64,000 bases of DNA from Lentisalinibacter sp037382365 (lineage in GTDB: Bacteria > Pseudomonadota > Gammaproteobacteria > Steroidobacterales > Woeseiaceae). The DNA lies in the NCBI GenBank assembly GCA_037382365.1, contig JARRPZ010000011.1:1-64000 (forward strand). The letters run 5' to 3'. Shown here in pieces: positions 16,495 through 24,943 of this stretch. A model generated the notes under the pieces. It was not told the origin of the DNA, made no database searches, and saw nothing but the letters and a program-made list of their open reading frames with translations. The position numbers and the translations under genes were made by a program. Numbering within the stretch: position 1 is the first letter of the stretch; the number at the start of each line of letters is the position of its first letter.

Positions 16495-17526
16495 ATGCTG
16501 GTTCTGGGTATCGAAACGAGCTGCGATGAAACGGGGGTGGCGGTGTACGACACCGAGGCCGGCCTGCTGTCGCACCGGCTCCACTCCCAGGCGGACCTTC
16601 ATGCGCGCTACGGTGGCGTGGTGCCGGAACTGGCGTCCCGTGATCACGCCCGTCGCCTGACGCCCCTGGTGGAAGAGGTGATGGCGGACGCGGGCCTCGC
16701 TGCCGCCGATCTGGACGGGGTGGCCTACACGGCCGGACCCGGACTGATCGGTGCGCTGATGGTCGGGGCGACGTTCGCGGCCAGCTATGCGATGGCGACG
16801 GGGCTTCCCGCGGTGCCGGTCCATCACATGGAGGGGCACCTGCTGGCACCCCTGCTCGAGCCGGAGCCGCCGGAGTTTCCGTTCGTCGCGCTGCTGGTCT
16901 CGGGAGGCCACAGCCTGCTGGTGGACGTCGCTGGCATCGGGCGCTACTCGATCCTCGGCAGCACGCTGGACGACGCGGCCGGAGAGGCGTTCGACAAGAC
17001 CGCCAAACTGCTGGAACTCGGCTATCCCGGCGGGCCGGCGCTCGCGGCGCTGGCCGAGAGAGGCGACGCCGCGGCCTTCGACTTCCCGCGGCCGCTCGTC
17101 CGCCGTCCGGGACTGGACCTCAGTTTCTCGGGCCTGAAGACGGCCGTGCTGGTCGAGGTGCGGCGGCTGCAGGAGTCGGGAGACTGGGACGACGCGGCCC
17201 GGGCCGATATTGCCGCCTCTTTCCAGGCCGCCGTCGTCGAGACGCTGGTGGTGAAGTCGTGCCGGGCCCTCGAAGCGGCGGGGCGCGAACGGCTGGTGGT
17301 CGCCGGCGGCGTTGGCGCGAACCGCCGGCTGCGCGAGTCGCTGGCGGAGAATGTCGCCGCCGCCGGGGGCCGGGTGTACTACCCGCGGCCGGTATTCTGC
17401 ACCGACAACGGCGCCATGATCGCCCTGGCAGGCGCATTGCGCCTGGCCGATGCCCACGATCATCAGCGCATACTCGCACGCGCCCGCTGGTCGCTGGAGG
17501 ACCTCCCGGCAGTGGCGGCCGGGTGA
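16495..17526 (+). CDS. tsaD: tRNA N6-adenosine threonylcarbamoyltransferase TsaD
   Basis: This 343-residue enzyme transfers the threonylcarbamoyl group to A37 of tRNAs reading ANN codons, with TsaB/TsaE partners. Diagnostic features are the N-terminal LGIETSCDETGVAVYD, metal-binding VHHMEGH (HxxxH) near residue 110, LLVSGGHSLLV, DDAAGEAFDKTAKLL, and the C-terminal VAGGVGANRRLR. The start at MLVLGIETS fits the family; an in-frame extension to 16450 does not. It is divergent from rpsU, a widely conserved pairing, and is followed by folB 11 bases later. Confidence 0.97.
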   Translation: MLVLGIETSCDETGVAVYDTEAGLLSHRLHSQADLHARYGGVVPELASRDHARRLTPLVEEVMADAGLAAADLDGVAYTAGPGLIGALMVGATFAASYAMATGLPAVPVHHMEGHLLAPLLEPEPPEFPFVALLVSGGHSLLVDVAGIGRYSILGSTLDDAAGEAFDKTAKLLELGYPGGPALAALAERGDAAAFDFPRPLVRRPGLDLSFSGLKTAVLVEVRRLQESGDWDDAARADIAASFQAAVVETLVVKSCRALEAAGRERLVVAGGVGANRRLRESLAENVAAAGGRVYYPRPVFCTDNGAMIALAGALRLADAHDHQRILARARWSLEDLPAVAAG

Positions 17527-17537
17527 AGGAGCGGCCC

Positions 17538-17897
17538 ATGGACATCATCTTCCTGCGCGACCTCCGCATCGAGACCGTCGTCGGCATCTGGGACTGGGAG
17601 CGACGCATCCGCCAGACGGTGAGCATCGACCTGGAGATGGCCACCGATATCGCACGGGCCGCGGCCACCGACAGCATCGAGGACACGCTCAACTACAAGA
17701 AGGTGGCCAAGCGGTTGCAGGCTTTCGTGGGCGCTTCGGATTTCCAGCTCGTGGAGACGATGGCCGAGCGTATCGCCGAGATCGTGCTCGGCGAATTCGA
17801 CGTGCCCTGGGTCCGCGTGACGGTCAACAAACCGGGCGCGATCCGGGGCTCGCGGGATGTGGGCGTGTGCATCGAACGAGGCGTCAGACCGGACTGA
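17538..17897 (+). CDS. folB: Dihydroneopterin aldolase FolB
   Basis: This 119-residue enzyme of folate synthesis converts 7,8-dihydroneopterin to 6-hydroxymethyl-dihydropterin and glycolaldehyde. Family marks are IIFLRDLRIETVVGIWDWER at the N-terminus, a central LNYKKVAKRL with the conserved Tyr, VETMAERIAEIVL, and the C-terminal VTVNKPGAIRGSRDVGV with the catalytic Lys. AAGGAG lies 6 bases before the ATG, overlapping the end of tsaD. folK begins one base after the stop, and the product of FolB is the substrate of FolK, so the pair forms consecutive steps. Confidence 0.95.
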   Translation: MDIIFLRDLRIETVVGIWDWERRIRQTVSIDLEMATDIARAAATDSIEDTLNYKKVAKRLQAFVGASDFQLVETMAERIAEIVLGEFDVPWVRVTVNKPGAIRGSRDVGVCIERGVRPD

Positions 17898-17898
17898 C

Positions 17899-18387
17899 GT
17901 GGCGAAGGTGTACGTCAGTGCCGGCAGCAACGTGCGGCCGCGGGAGAATCTGCGTCTCGCCTGCCGCGAGCTGCGGAAACGCTTCGGCGATGTGGAATTG
18001 TCCTCCGTCTACCGCAATCCGCCGGTGGGTTTTGCCGGCGACGACTTCCTGAATCTCGTGGCCACGTTCGACACCGACCTGCCGCCCACCGAGGTCGCTG
18101 CAGAACTGGAGGAAATCCACTCGCTCGCCGGCCGCGACCGCAGCGGGGAACGATTCGCGCCGAGGACGCTCGACCTCGACCTGCTCCTCTACGATGATCT
18201 CGTGCGGGACGAACGGGGTCTCAGGCTGCCACGGGAGGACGTCGTCAAGTACGACTTCGTGCTGGCGCCTCTCGTCGAGCTGGCACCGGAGCTTCGACAT
18301 CCGGTCGACGGGCGGCGCCTCCGGGACATCTGGGATGATTTCGACGGGCCGGACCGCGGGCTGACGATCGAGGACCTCGAGCCATGA
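17899..18387 (+). CDS. folK: HPPK, 2-amino-4-hydroxy-6-hydroxymethyldihydropteridine pyrophosphokinase FolK
   Basis: This 162-residue enzyme transfers pyrophosphate from ATP to 6-hydroxymethyl-dihydropterin. The start VAKVYVSAGSNVRPRENL has the SxGSN pterin-binding motif, then SSVYRNPPVGF, FLNLVATFDT, and the signature RFAPRTLDLDLLLYDD, which carries the Mg-binding aspartates. The GTG at 17899 follows the folB stop by one base, so translation is probably coupled. Confidence 0.95.
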   Translation: MAKVYVSAGSNVRPRENLRLACRELRKRFGDVELSSVYRNPPVGFAGDDFLNLVATFDTDLPPTEVAAELEEIHSLAGRDRSGERFAPRTLDLDLLLYDDLVRDERGLRLPREDVVKYDFVLAPLVELAPELRHPVDGRRLRDIWDDFDGPDRGLTIEDLEP

Positions 18388-18484
18388 CGAAGCGTGGCCT
18401 GCGTCCTGGCCTGACAGCGCCGCAGGGGATAGATTCGTCGGCAGAGTGGTCCCAGATAACGGATTCGCGCGACGGACGAGGAAT

Positions 18485-19837
18485 ATGACGAGAACGGCGG
18501 CACTCCTGTTCATCATACTGCTGGGCGCCGCCTGCGGCGGCGGCGGCAGCGGCGGCAGCGGTGGAGGCACCGTGACGGTTCCGGGCGGCGGTGCCACGGA
18601 CTGCAGCGTGACCGCGCAGAAGCAGTTCGTGCTGGATAGGATGCGGGACGTCTATTTCTGGCTGGAGGATCTGCCGGAAACCGTCGACATCGCCGAGTAC
18701 GAGACGCCCGAGGACCTGCTGGCATTCCTGACCGCCGGGCAGCCACTGGACCGGTTCAGCTACATCGATACGGCATCGGCGGATGAGGTCTTCTACGGCG
18801 AGGGCCAGTACGAGGGATTCGGCTTCAGCAACCGCTTCCTCGACACCGACGGCGACGGGCGGACCGATGCGATCCGGTTCGTCCGCGTGTTTACCGGCAG
18901 TCCGGCGGAACGGGCGGGATTCGCTCGCGGCCAATACCTGCGCGAGGTGGATGGGCGGACCATCCGGGAGATCGAGGAAGCCGGCGAGCTGGGTGAGCTG
19001 TTCACCCCGGACACGGTCCGCTTCCGCATCGAGCGGCTGGACGGCTCCGAGTTCGAAACCGTCGTCACCAAGGAGATCGTCACCATCGATCCGGTGCCGC
19101 AGTGGCGCGTGCTGGAGACGGCGGGCGGTCCGGTGGGTTATCTGGAGTTCGCCCAGTTCATCACCACGGCGGAGGGACCCGACGGCCCCCTGGCCGAGGC
19201 CTTTACGGAGTTCAGTCGACGCAACGTCAACGACATCGTGCTGGACCTGCGCTACAACAGCGGCGGACTCGTGTACATCGCCGAGCTCCTGGGCGACTAC
19301 CTCGGCGGTTCAATCGCCGACACGGAGGTCTTCTCCCGGACGCTCTACAATTCTCGGAACACGGATCGGAATCGTACCGAGCGCTTCGAGCGCCTGGCCG
19401 CGTCACCCAGTCTGTCCAGGCTCATCGTCATCGCGAGCGAGGGCACCATCTCGGCCAGCGAACTCGTGATCAACAGCATGTTCCCCTGGGCCGATGTGTT
19501 CATCGTGGGGGAGCGCACCTTCGGCAAGCCGGTGGGGCAGACCGGAGAAGTGCTCCAGGACTGCGATTTCATACTGCGGCCGGTTGCTTTCGAGACGTTG
19601 AATTCCCTGGACGAGGGCCGTTATTTCCAGGGATTGCCGGTCGATTGTCCGGCGCCGGACGATCTGGATTACGCCGTGGGCGCCGACGACGATCCGTCAC
19701 TGACGACGGCACTGGGCCTGCTCGAGACCGGTGCGTGCCCGGCCGCTACGGGTCGCCAGAAACCCGCCGCCACGGAACGGGTCATCCGGCCCATGGATCG
19801 GGCCGCACCCTATCGGAGTCTGAACGGCGTGCTGTGA
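18485..19837 (+). CDS. S41-family carboxyl-terminal processing peptidase, lipoprotein
   Basis: This 450-residue protease carries a lipoprotein signal with lipobox LGAAC (Cys near residue 18), then a low-complexity Gly/Ser linker. A helical region (about 35-105) precedes a PDZ domain (GFGFSNRF, GSPAERAGFARGQYLREVDG). The S41 catalytic core follows, with LDLRYNSGG, nucleophile Ser in EGTISASELV and Lys in TFGKPVGQ, the Ser/Lys dyad of tail-specific proteases. It ends with a variable tail. It probably cleaves exported proteins at the membrane; substrates are unknown. It interrupts a folate gene group (folB-folK and, facing it, pteridine reductase), with which it has no obvious link. ATG at 18485 is chosen so that the lipobox falls at the expected distance. 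Confidence 0.9.
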   Translation: MTRTAALLFIILLGAACGGGGSGGSGGGTVTVPGGGATDCSVTAQKQFVLDRMRDVYFWLEDLPETVDIAEYETPEDLLAFLTAGQPLDRFSYIDTASADEVFYGEGQYEGFGFSNRFLDTDGDGRTDAIRFVRVFTGSPAERAGFARGQYLREVDGRTIREIEEAGELGELFTPDTVRFRIERLDGSEFETVVTKEIVTIDPVPQWRVLETAGGPVGYLEFAQFITTAEGPDGPLAEAFTEFSRRNVNDIVLDLRYNSGGLVYIAELLGDYLGGSIADTEVFSRTLYNSRNTDRNRTERFERLAASPSLSRLIVIASEGTISASELVINSMFPWADVFIVGERTFGKPVGQTGEVLQDCDFILRPVAFETLNSLDEGRYFQGLPVDCPAPDDLDYAVGADDDPSLTTALGLLETGACPAATGRQKPAATERVIRPMDRAAPYRSLNGVL

Positions 19838-19843
19838 GCCGGC

Positions 19844-20599
19844 CTACCAGCCGAGGCTCCGTCCTCCATCGACGGCGATGATCTGACCGGTGACGTAGGT
19901 CCCATCCCGCACCAGATAGAGTACACAGCCGGCGATATCCGCCGGCGAGCCCGTGCGCTTCAGGGCCGTCTGCCCGACGATGTTGTCCTTGGCGGCCTCG
20001 GTCAGGTCGTCGTCCTCCGGCCACAGGATGGCGCCCGGTGAGACGCCGTTCACGCGGATGTCCGGGCCGAGGTCCTTGGCCAGAGAGCGCGTGAGCATCG
20101 CCAGCCCTGCCTTCGCGGGTCCGTAGACGGGATGATCGCGCAGCGGCCGGCGCGCATGGATGTCCACCAGGTTGATGATCACGCCGCCCGTCCGCCGCAG
20201 GTGCGGGGCGGCCGCCTGGGACAGGAACAGCGGTGCCTTCAGGTTGGTACCGACCAGGTCGTCCCACTGCGCGAGCGAGATCTCGCCGATCGGTGTCGGG
20301 TAGAAGGTGGAGGCGTTGTTCACGAGCACGTCGAGGCGACCGGTGTGGCGGGTGACCCGTTCGACGAGGCCGTCCCGGGCGTCATCGTCCAGCAGGTCGG
20401 CGTCGAAGGCGGCGGCGGAGCCGGGGCGGCCATCGTTCAGTTCGTCGACGAGTGCTTCGGCCGGCCCCGCGGAACTGCGATAATGCACGGCGATATTCGC
20501 TCCGGCCGCATGCAGTGTGCGCGCGATCTGCGCTCCGATTCTCTTCGCGCCGCCGGTAATCAGTACCCATCGGGAATCGAGAGTGCCTTGTCCGCCCAT
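19844..20599 (-). CDS. Pteridine reductase (short-chain dehydrogenase, PTR1/FolM-like)
   Basis: This 251-residue SDR has the N-terminal cofactor motif TGGAKRIG, i.e. TGxxxRxG as in pteridine reductases rather than the usual TGxxxGxG. It also has LVNNASTF, and the catalytic pair in YGPAK (Tyr and Lys). The C-terminus VTGQIIAVDGGRSLGW is typical. Enzymes of this type reduce dihydropteridines with NADPH. Nearness to folB and folK fits a pterin role, although it is on the opposite strand and its stop lies 6 bases from the stop of the S41 protease. The start at 20599 has GGAAGG upstream. Confidence 0.87.
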   Translation of the reverse strand: MGGQGTLDSRWVLITGGAKRIGAQIARTLHAAGANIAVHYRSSAGPAEALVDELNDGRPGSAAAFDADLLDDDARDGLVERVTRHTGRLDVLVNNASTFYPTPIGEISLAQWDDLVGTNLKAPLFLSQAAAPHLRRTGGVIINLVDIHARRPLRDHPVYGPAKAGLAMLTRSLAKDLGPDIRVNGVSPGAILWPEDDDLTEAAKDNIVGQTALKRTGSPADIAGCVLYLVRDGTYVTGQIIAVDGGRSLGW

Positions 20600-20667
20600 C
20601 GTGCCTGCCTTCCGCCGCTCCGTCGCCGTCATCCGGCCGGGCAAGTGATACGGATTCGGCTGCCCTG

Positions 20668-21867
20668 ATGCAAGTCCGTCACGACAACGGCGACGGCCTG
20701 CCGACCCCCGAACCGGCGGCGCTCGAGCATTCGCGGCGCCTCGTCGACCGGTTGCGCAGACACATCCGCGCGTGCGGCGGGGTCGTGTCCTTCGCCGAAT
20801 ACATGCGGTTCGTGCTCTACGAGCCCGGTTTCGGCTATTACTCCGGGGGAGCCCGGAAGTTCGGTGCCGACGGGGACTTCGTCACGGCGCCGGAAGTGAG
20901 TCCGTTGTTCTCGCGGGTGCTGGCGCGCCAGGTGACGGAGATGCTGGACGCCCTGGGCGGCGGAACCGTGCTGGAACTGGGCGCAGGCAGTGGCCGCATG
21001 GCCGCCGACCTGCTCGGTGCGATGGCAGCGGCGGATGCCTTGCCCGAACGCTATCTCATCCTGGAGGTCAGCGGCGATCTGCAGGCGCGTCAGCGGGATC
21101 TTCTCGCCGAACGCGATCCCGCCCTGCTGGGCAGGGTGCACTGGCTGGACGAACTGCCGTGCGAGCCGTTGCGGGGTGTGATCCTGGCGAACGAAGTCGT
21201 GGACGCTCTGCCGGTGGAGCGATTCCGCCGGGAGGCGGACGGCGCGAGCCAGGCCGTGGTGACGGCAGCCGGCGACTCGGAGGCGCTTGCGATCGGCTGG
21301 CGGCCGGCACCGGCATCCCTGATCCGGGCCGTCACCGACATCGAGGGTCGGCTCGGCCGGCGGCTCGCGCCCGGTTACGTCTCCGAGATCTCGCTCGGCC
21401 TGGAGGGCTGGTTTCGCGACGTGGCGGCGGCACTGGGCGCCGGCTTCGTGCTGTTGTCCGATTACGGATTCGGTGAGCGCGAGTATTACGCCGCCGAGCG
21501 GGACATGGGCACTTTCCGATGTCACTACAGGCATCGGGCACACGAGGATGCGCTGCTCTGGCCCGGTCTCCAGGATCTGACGGCGTGGGTGGATTTCTCC
21601 GCGCTGGCACGTGCCGGGGCCGCCGCCGGGCTCGACGTCGCCGGATATACGACCCAGGCCCACTTCCTGATCGCCGCCGGCCTGGAGGCGGAACTGGCGG
21701 GGCTGGAACGCCTGGCAGAGCGTGAACGACTGGCGTTGTCTGCCGCCGTGAAAACGCTTACGCTCCCCGGCGAGATGGGCGAGGCATTCCGATTCATGGT
21801 CCTGAAGCGCGGATGCGATCTGCGGCCGCAGGGCTTCACCCTCGGCGATCTCCGGCACGCGCTGTGA
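20668..21867 (+). CDS. MidA/NDUFAF7-type SAM-dependent methyltransferase
   Basis: This 399-residue protein of the COG1565 family has the signature region VVSFAEYMRFVLYEPGFGYY, FVTAPEVSPLF, then the SAM-binding motif VLELGAGSGRMAADLL and GVILANEVVDALPVERF. The mitochondrial relative methylates an Arg of complex I subunit NDUFS2; the bacterial substrate is not established. It is divergent from the pteridine reductase (68-bp gap) and followed 10 bases later by uppP. Confidence 0.9.
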   Translation: MQVRHDNGDGLPTPEPAALEHSRRLVDRLRRHIRACGGVVSFAEYMRFVLYEPGFGYYSGGARKFGADGDFVTAPEVSPLFSRVLARQVTEMLDALGGGTVLELGAGSGRMAADLLGAMAAADALPERYLILEVSGDLQARQRDLLAERDPALLGRVHWLDELPCEPLRGVILANEVVDALPVERFRREADGASQAVVTAAGDSEALAIGWRPAPASLIRAVTDIEGRLGRRLAPGYVSEISLGLEGWFRDVAAALGAGFVLLSDYGFGEREYYAAERDMGTFRCHYRHRAHEDALLWPGLQDLTAWVDFSALARAGAAAGLDVAGYTTQAHFLIAAGLEAELAGLERLAERERLALSAAVKTLTLPGEMGEAFRFMVLKRGCDLRPQGFTLGDLRHAL

Positions 21868-21877
21868 GCCCGATTTC

Positions 21878-22675
21878 GTGAGCTGGTGGCAATCGGTCGC
21901 GCTGGCCCTCCTGCAGGGCCTGACCGAATTCCTGCCCATCTCCAGCTCCGGGCACCTGGTGCTCCTGCCCGTGTTCGCGGGCTGGCAGGACCAGGGGCTG
22001 GCGTTCGACGTGGCCGTGCACTTCGGCACGCTCGCCGCCGTCCTGATCTATTTCCGCGACGATATCCTCGCCATGGCGGCCGGCTGGTTTCGCCAGCTCG
22101 CGGGTCGCGGCGCTTCGGCCGAATCCCGGCTGGCATGGGCGGTCATCGTCGGCACGCTGCCGCTCGGTCTGGTCGGCTTCCTCGGCCACGACTGGATCGA
22201 GGGTAATCTGCGCTCCGCCCTCGTGATCGCCGGCACCACCGGCGGCTTCGGCATCCTGCTGTGGCTGGCCGATCGCTACGGTGCTCACCGGCGCGACGAA
22301 GACTCGCTCCGTCCTGCGGACGCACTCCTGATCGGATGCGCCCAGGTCCTGGCTCTGATACCCGGTACCTCGCGCTCGGGTATCACCATGACCGCGGCGA
22401 TGGCGCTCGGGCTCACCCGCAGCGCGGCGGCCAGATTCTCGTTCCTGCTTTCCATTCCGGCCATCCTCGCCGCGACCGGCCTGGAGACCTGGAATCTCAG
22501 CCGCACGGCCGAGAGTGTGGACTGGGGCATGCTCGCCGGCGCGATGCTGGTCTCGGCGGTGACCGCGTGGCTCGCAATCCGGTTGTTCCTCACCTTCATC
22601 GAGCGGATGGGGATGTGGCCGTTCGCCCTCTACCGGGTCGTGCTCTCGCTCGTGATCCTCTGGTTCGTCATCTGA
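21878..22675 (+). CDS. uppP: Undecaprenyl-diphosphate phosphatase UppP (BacA)
   Basis: This 265-residue polytopic inner-membrane enzyme recycles the lipid carrier of peptidoglycan and O-antigen synthesis by dephosphorylating C55-PP. It shows both family signatures: LTEFLPISSSGHLVL near residues 14-28 (Glu-rich motif with catalytic Ser and His) and PGTSRSGITMTAA near 165. About seven or eight hydrophobic helices fill the rest. The GTG start at 21878 lies 10 bases after the methyltransferase stop. Its 3' end faces cca with a 4-base gap. Confidence 0.96.
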   Translation: MSWWQSVALALLQGLTEFLPISSSGHLVLLPVFAGWQDQGLAFDVAVHFGTLAAVLIYFRDDILAMAAGWFRQLAGRGASAESRLAWAVIVGTLPLGLVGFLGHDWIEGNLRSALVIAGTTGGFGILLWLADRYGAHRRDEDSLRPADALLIGCAQVLALIPGTSRSGITMTAAMALGLTRSAAARFSFLLSIPAILAATGLETWNLSRTAESVDWGMLAGAMLVSAVTAWLAIRLFLTFIERMGMWPFALYRVVLSLVILWFVI

Positions 22676-22679
22676 CGGA

Positions 22680-23909
22680 TCAGGTGGCCGTGCGCGCCAG
22701 TCCGCCCCTGAGTGCCGCGATTCGTGCCTCGCGGAGCGCCCGGCCGATCTCCGATCCGGTCAGCCCCTCCCGCTGCAGGCTGTCGGCGGACACGCGCCGG
22801 GTCAGCTCCAGTGCATGCCGCAGGTGGTCCGCCTGGGGATAGGGCCGGTCCTCGAGTCCGGTCCGGCCCCGGGCGTCGGCCTCGCAGGCCAGCAGGAACT
22901 CCTCGAAGCGTTCCGGCCGGCGGAAGGCGTCCGCCGCTTCGAGCAGGCGCATGATCGTCGTCGGCCGCAGTTCGAGTGCGCGGTGGCAGTGGCCGTGGTA
23001 CTCGGCGACCAGGACGCCGAGTTCCCGACATGCTTTCGGCACGGGCAGCCGATCGCAGAGGCGCAGCAGGAGCCGGACGCTGCGTCGCTCGTGGCCCCGG
23101 TGACTCGGCCACTCCGATTCAGGGGTCTCCCCCTTGCCCAGGTCGTGGGTCAGCGCCGCGAATCGCACCGTGAGCGCCGGTGACAGATACGCTGCCTGCT
23201 CGAGCACCATCAGGGTGTGTACGCCGGTATCGATCTCGGGATGCCATTCCGGCGGCTGCGGCACGCCGAACAGCGCGTCCACCTCCGGATAGAGCACGGC
23301 CAGCGCGCCGCAGACGTGGAGAATCCGGAAGAAGGTCTCCGGCTGCGGTCCCGCGAGCGCCCGGGCGGTCTCCTGCCATACGCGTTCGGGCTGCAGATAG
23401 GCGAGTTCGCCCGATGTGGACAATTCGGTCATCAGTGCGAGCGTGTCGCCGGCGAGTCGGAAGCCGAGCCCGCCGAAACGGGCTGCAAAGCGGGCGGCTC
23501 TCAGGACCCGCAGCGGATCCTCGGCGAACGCGGGAGACACGTGCCGGAGGACTCGGTCCTGCAGGTCTTCGCGCCCGCCATAGGGGTCGATGATCCGGCC
23601 GGCCGTGGTCTCGGCCATCGCATTCACGGTGAGATCCCGCCGCCGCAGGTCCTCTTCCAGCGTCACGGACGGGGAGGTATCGACATCGAATCCATGATAG
23701 CCGTGGCCGGACTTGCGTTCGCAGCGGGCGAGGGCGTACTCCTCGCCCGTCTCGGGGTGGAGGAATACCGGGAAGTCCTTTCCCACCTGCCGGTACCCGA
23801 GGCTGAGCATCTCCGCCGGTGTCGCGCCCACGACGACCCAGTCGCGCTCGGTTACCGGCAGCCCCAGCAGGCGGTCCCGAACCGCGCCCCCGACGAGGTA
23901 GACTTCCAT
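22680..23909 (-). CDS. cca: CCA-adding tRNA nucleotidyltransferase (multifunctional type)
   Basis: This 409-residue enzyme adds or repairs the 3' CCA of tRNAs. The head domain has VGGAVRDRLL, the catalytic ERDWVVVG segment and LRRRDLTVNAMA; the neck contains DPLRVLRAARFAARF and QPERVW. A C-terminal HD phosphohydrolase domain (LTHDLGKGETP, EYHGHCHRA) marks the gammaproteobacterial multifunctional class. It is divergent from the lipoprotein aminopeptidase with only 26 bases between starts, so their promoters must overlap each other's coding regions. Confidence 0.96.
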   Translation of the reverse strand: MEVYLVGGAVRDRLLGLPVTERDWVVVGATPAEMLSLGYRQVGKDFPVFLHPETGEEYALARCERKSGHGYHGFDVDTSPSVTLEEDLRRRDLTVNAMAETTAGRIIDPYGGREDLQDRVLRHVSPAFAEDPLRVLRAARFAARFGGLGFRLAGDTLALMTELSTSGELAYLQPERVWQETARALAGPQPETFFRILHVCGALAVLYPEVDALFGVPQPPEWHPEIDTGVHTLMVLEQAAYLSPALTVRFAALTHDLGKGETPESEWPSHRGHERRSVRLLLRLCDRLPVPKACRELGVLVAEYHGHCHRALELRPTTIMRLLEAADAFRRPERFEEFLLACEADARGRTGLEDRPYPQADHLRHALELTRRVSADSLQREGLTGSEIGRALREARIAALRGGLARTAT

Positions 23910-23935
23910 CGCCGCATTCTAACGTGAAGCCGTCG

Positions 23936-24943
23936 ATGGTCAGCAAACGCGCCAGACTCCCGGTGATCGCCCTGCTGCTGCTCTCCGTCAGCGGCCTTTC
24001 CGGATGCTATTACCTGCAGGCCGCGCGAGGCCAGCTGGAGATCGTCCGCAAGCGGGAGCCTATCACCGAGATTCTCGCCGACCCGGCCACGCCCCCTGAT
24101 CTGAGGCGGCGCCTGGAACTCGTTCGTGACGCCAGGGAGTACGCCGCGGAGGCCCTCGCCCTCCCGGATAACGGCAGCTACCGGACTTATGCGGATCTCG
24201 GTCGCGAGTACGTCGTCTGGAGCGTGTTCGCGGCGAAGGAATTCTCGGTCGAACCCAGGCGCTGGTGCTTCCCCGTCGCGGGCTGCGTGGCCTACCGGGG
24301 CTATTTCGACCGTGCTGACGCCGAGGCGGAGGCGGCCGCACTCGCGGCCGACGGTTACGATACCTACGTGTCCGGCGTCGCCGCGTACTCGACCCTGGGC
24401 CGCCTCCGTGATCCCGTGCTCAACACGATGATGGGGTGGTCCGAACTGCGGCTCGTGCAGACACTGTTCCACGAACTCGCCCATCAGCGCCTCTACGTCC
24501 CCGACGATACGGAATTCAACGAGTCGTTCGCGACGGTCGTCGGTCGCGAGGGCGTGCGGCGCTGGCTGCAGGCGCGGGAGGCCGGTCCCGCTCTCGACGA
24601 GCTGGCGCGCCGGACCGAGTGGCAGACGGCGTGGCGCGAGGCGGTCATGGCGCTCCGGGAGCGGCTCGCCGTCCTGTATGCGAGCGGGCTGTCGGCGCCG
24701 GACATGCGTCGCGAGAAACAAAGGTTGTTCGCCGAGCTGGCTGCCTCACCCGCGGCTCCCCCGAACCCGCCGTCGAACAACGCGGAACTGATTCCGGCGA
24801 TCGCCTACCACGGACTGGTTCCCCAGCTGCTCGGCCTGCTGGACGCGTGCGGGGGCGCCTTGCCCTGCTTCTACGAGCGCGCGGAGGCGCTGGCGACGAT
24901 CCCGCCGGAAGAGCGCAGGCAACGCCTGGCCGATTATCTCTGA
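23936..24943 (+). CDS. Putative lipoprotein aminopeptidase (HELAHQ zinc peptidase, DUF2265-like)
   Basis: This 335-residue protein has a lipoprotein signal with lipobox LSGC (Cys about residue 25) followed by YYLQAARGQLEIV, a start characteristic of this family. The zinc motif LFHELAHQRLY (HExxH) lies near residue 185, with a second Glu ligand probable in FNESFAT downstream. It is predicted to be a periplasmic, membrane-tethered metallopeptidase; substrate unknown. ATG at 23936 is chosen for signal-peptide length; GTG at 23924 is possible. Its end overlaps the convergent NDUFA9-like gene by 10 bases. Confidence 0.82.
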   Translation: MVSKRARLPVIALLLLSVSGLSGCYYLQAARGQLEIVRKREPITEILADPATPPDLRRRLELVRDAREYAAEALALPDNGSYRTYADLGREYVVWSVFAAKEFSVEPRRWCFPVAGCVAYRGYFDRADAEAEAAALAADGYDTYVSGVAAYSTLGRLRDPVLNTMMGWSELRLVQTLFHELAHQRLYVPDDTEFNESFATVVGREGVRRWLQAREAGPALDELARRTEWQTAWREAVMALRERLAVLYASGLSAPDMRREKQRLFAELAASPAAPPNPPSNNAELIPAIAYHGLVPQLLGLLDACGGALPCFYERAEALATIPPEERRQRLADYL

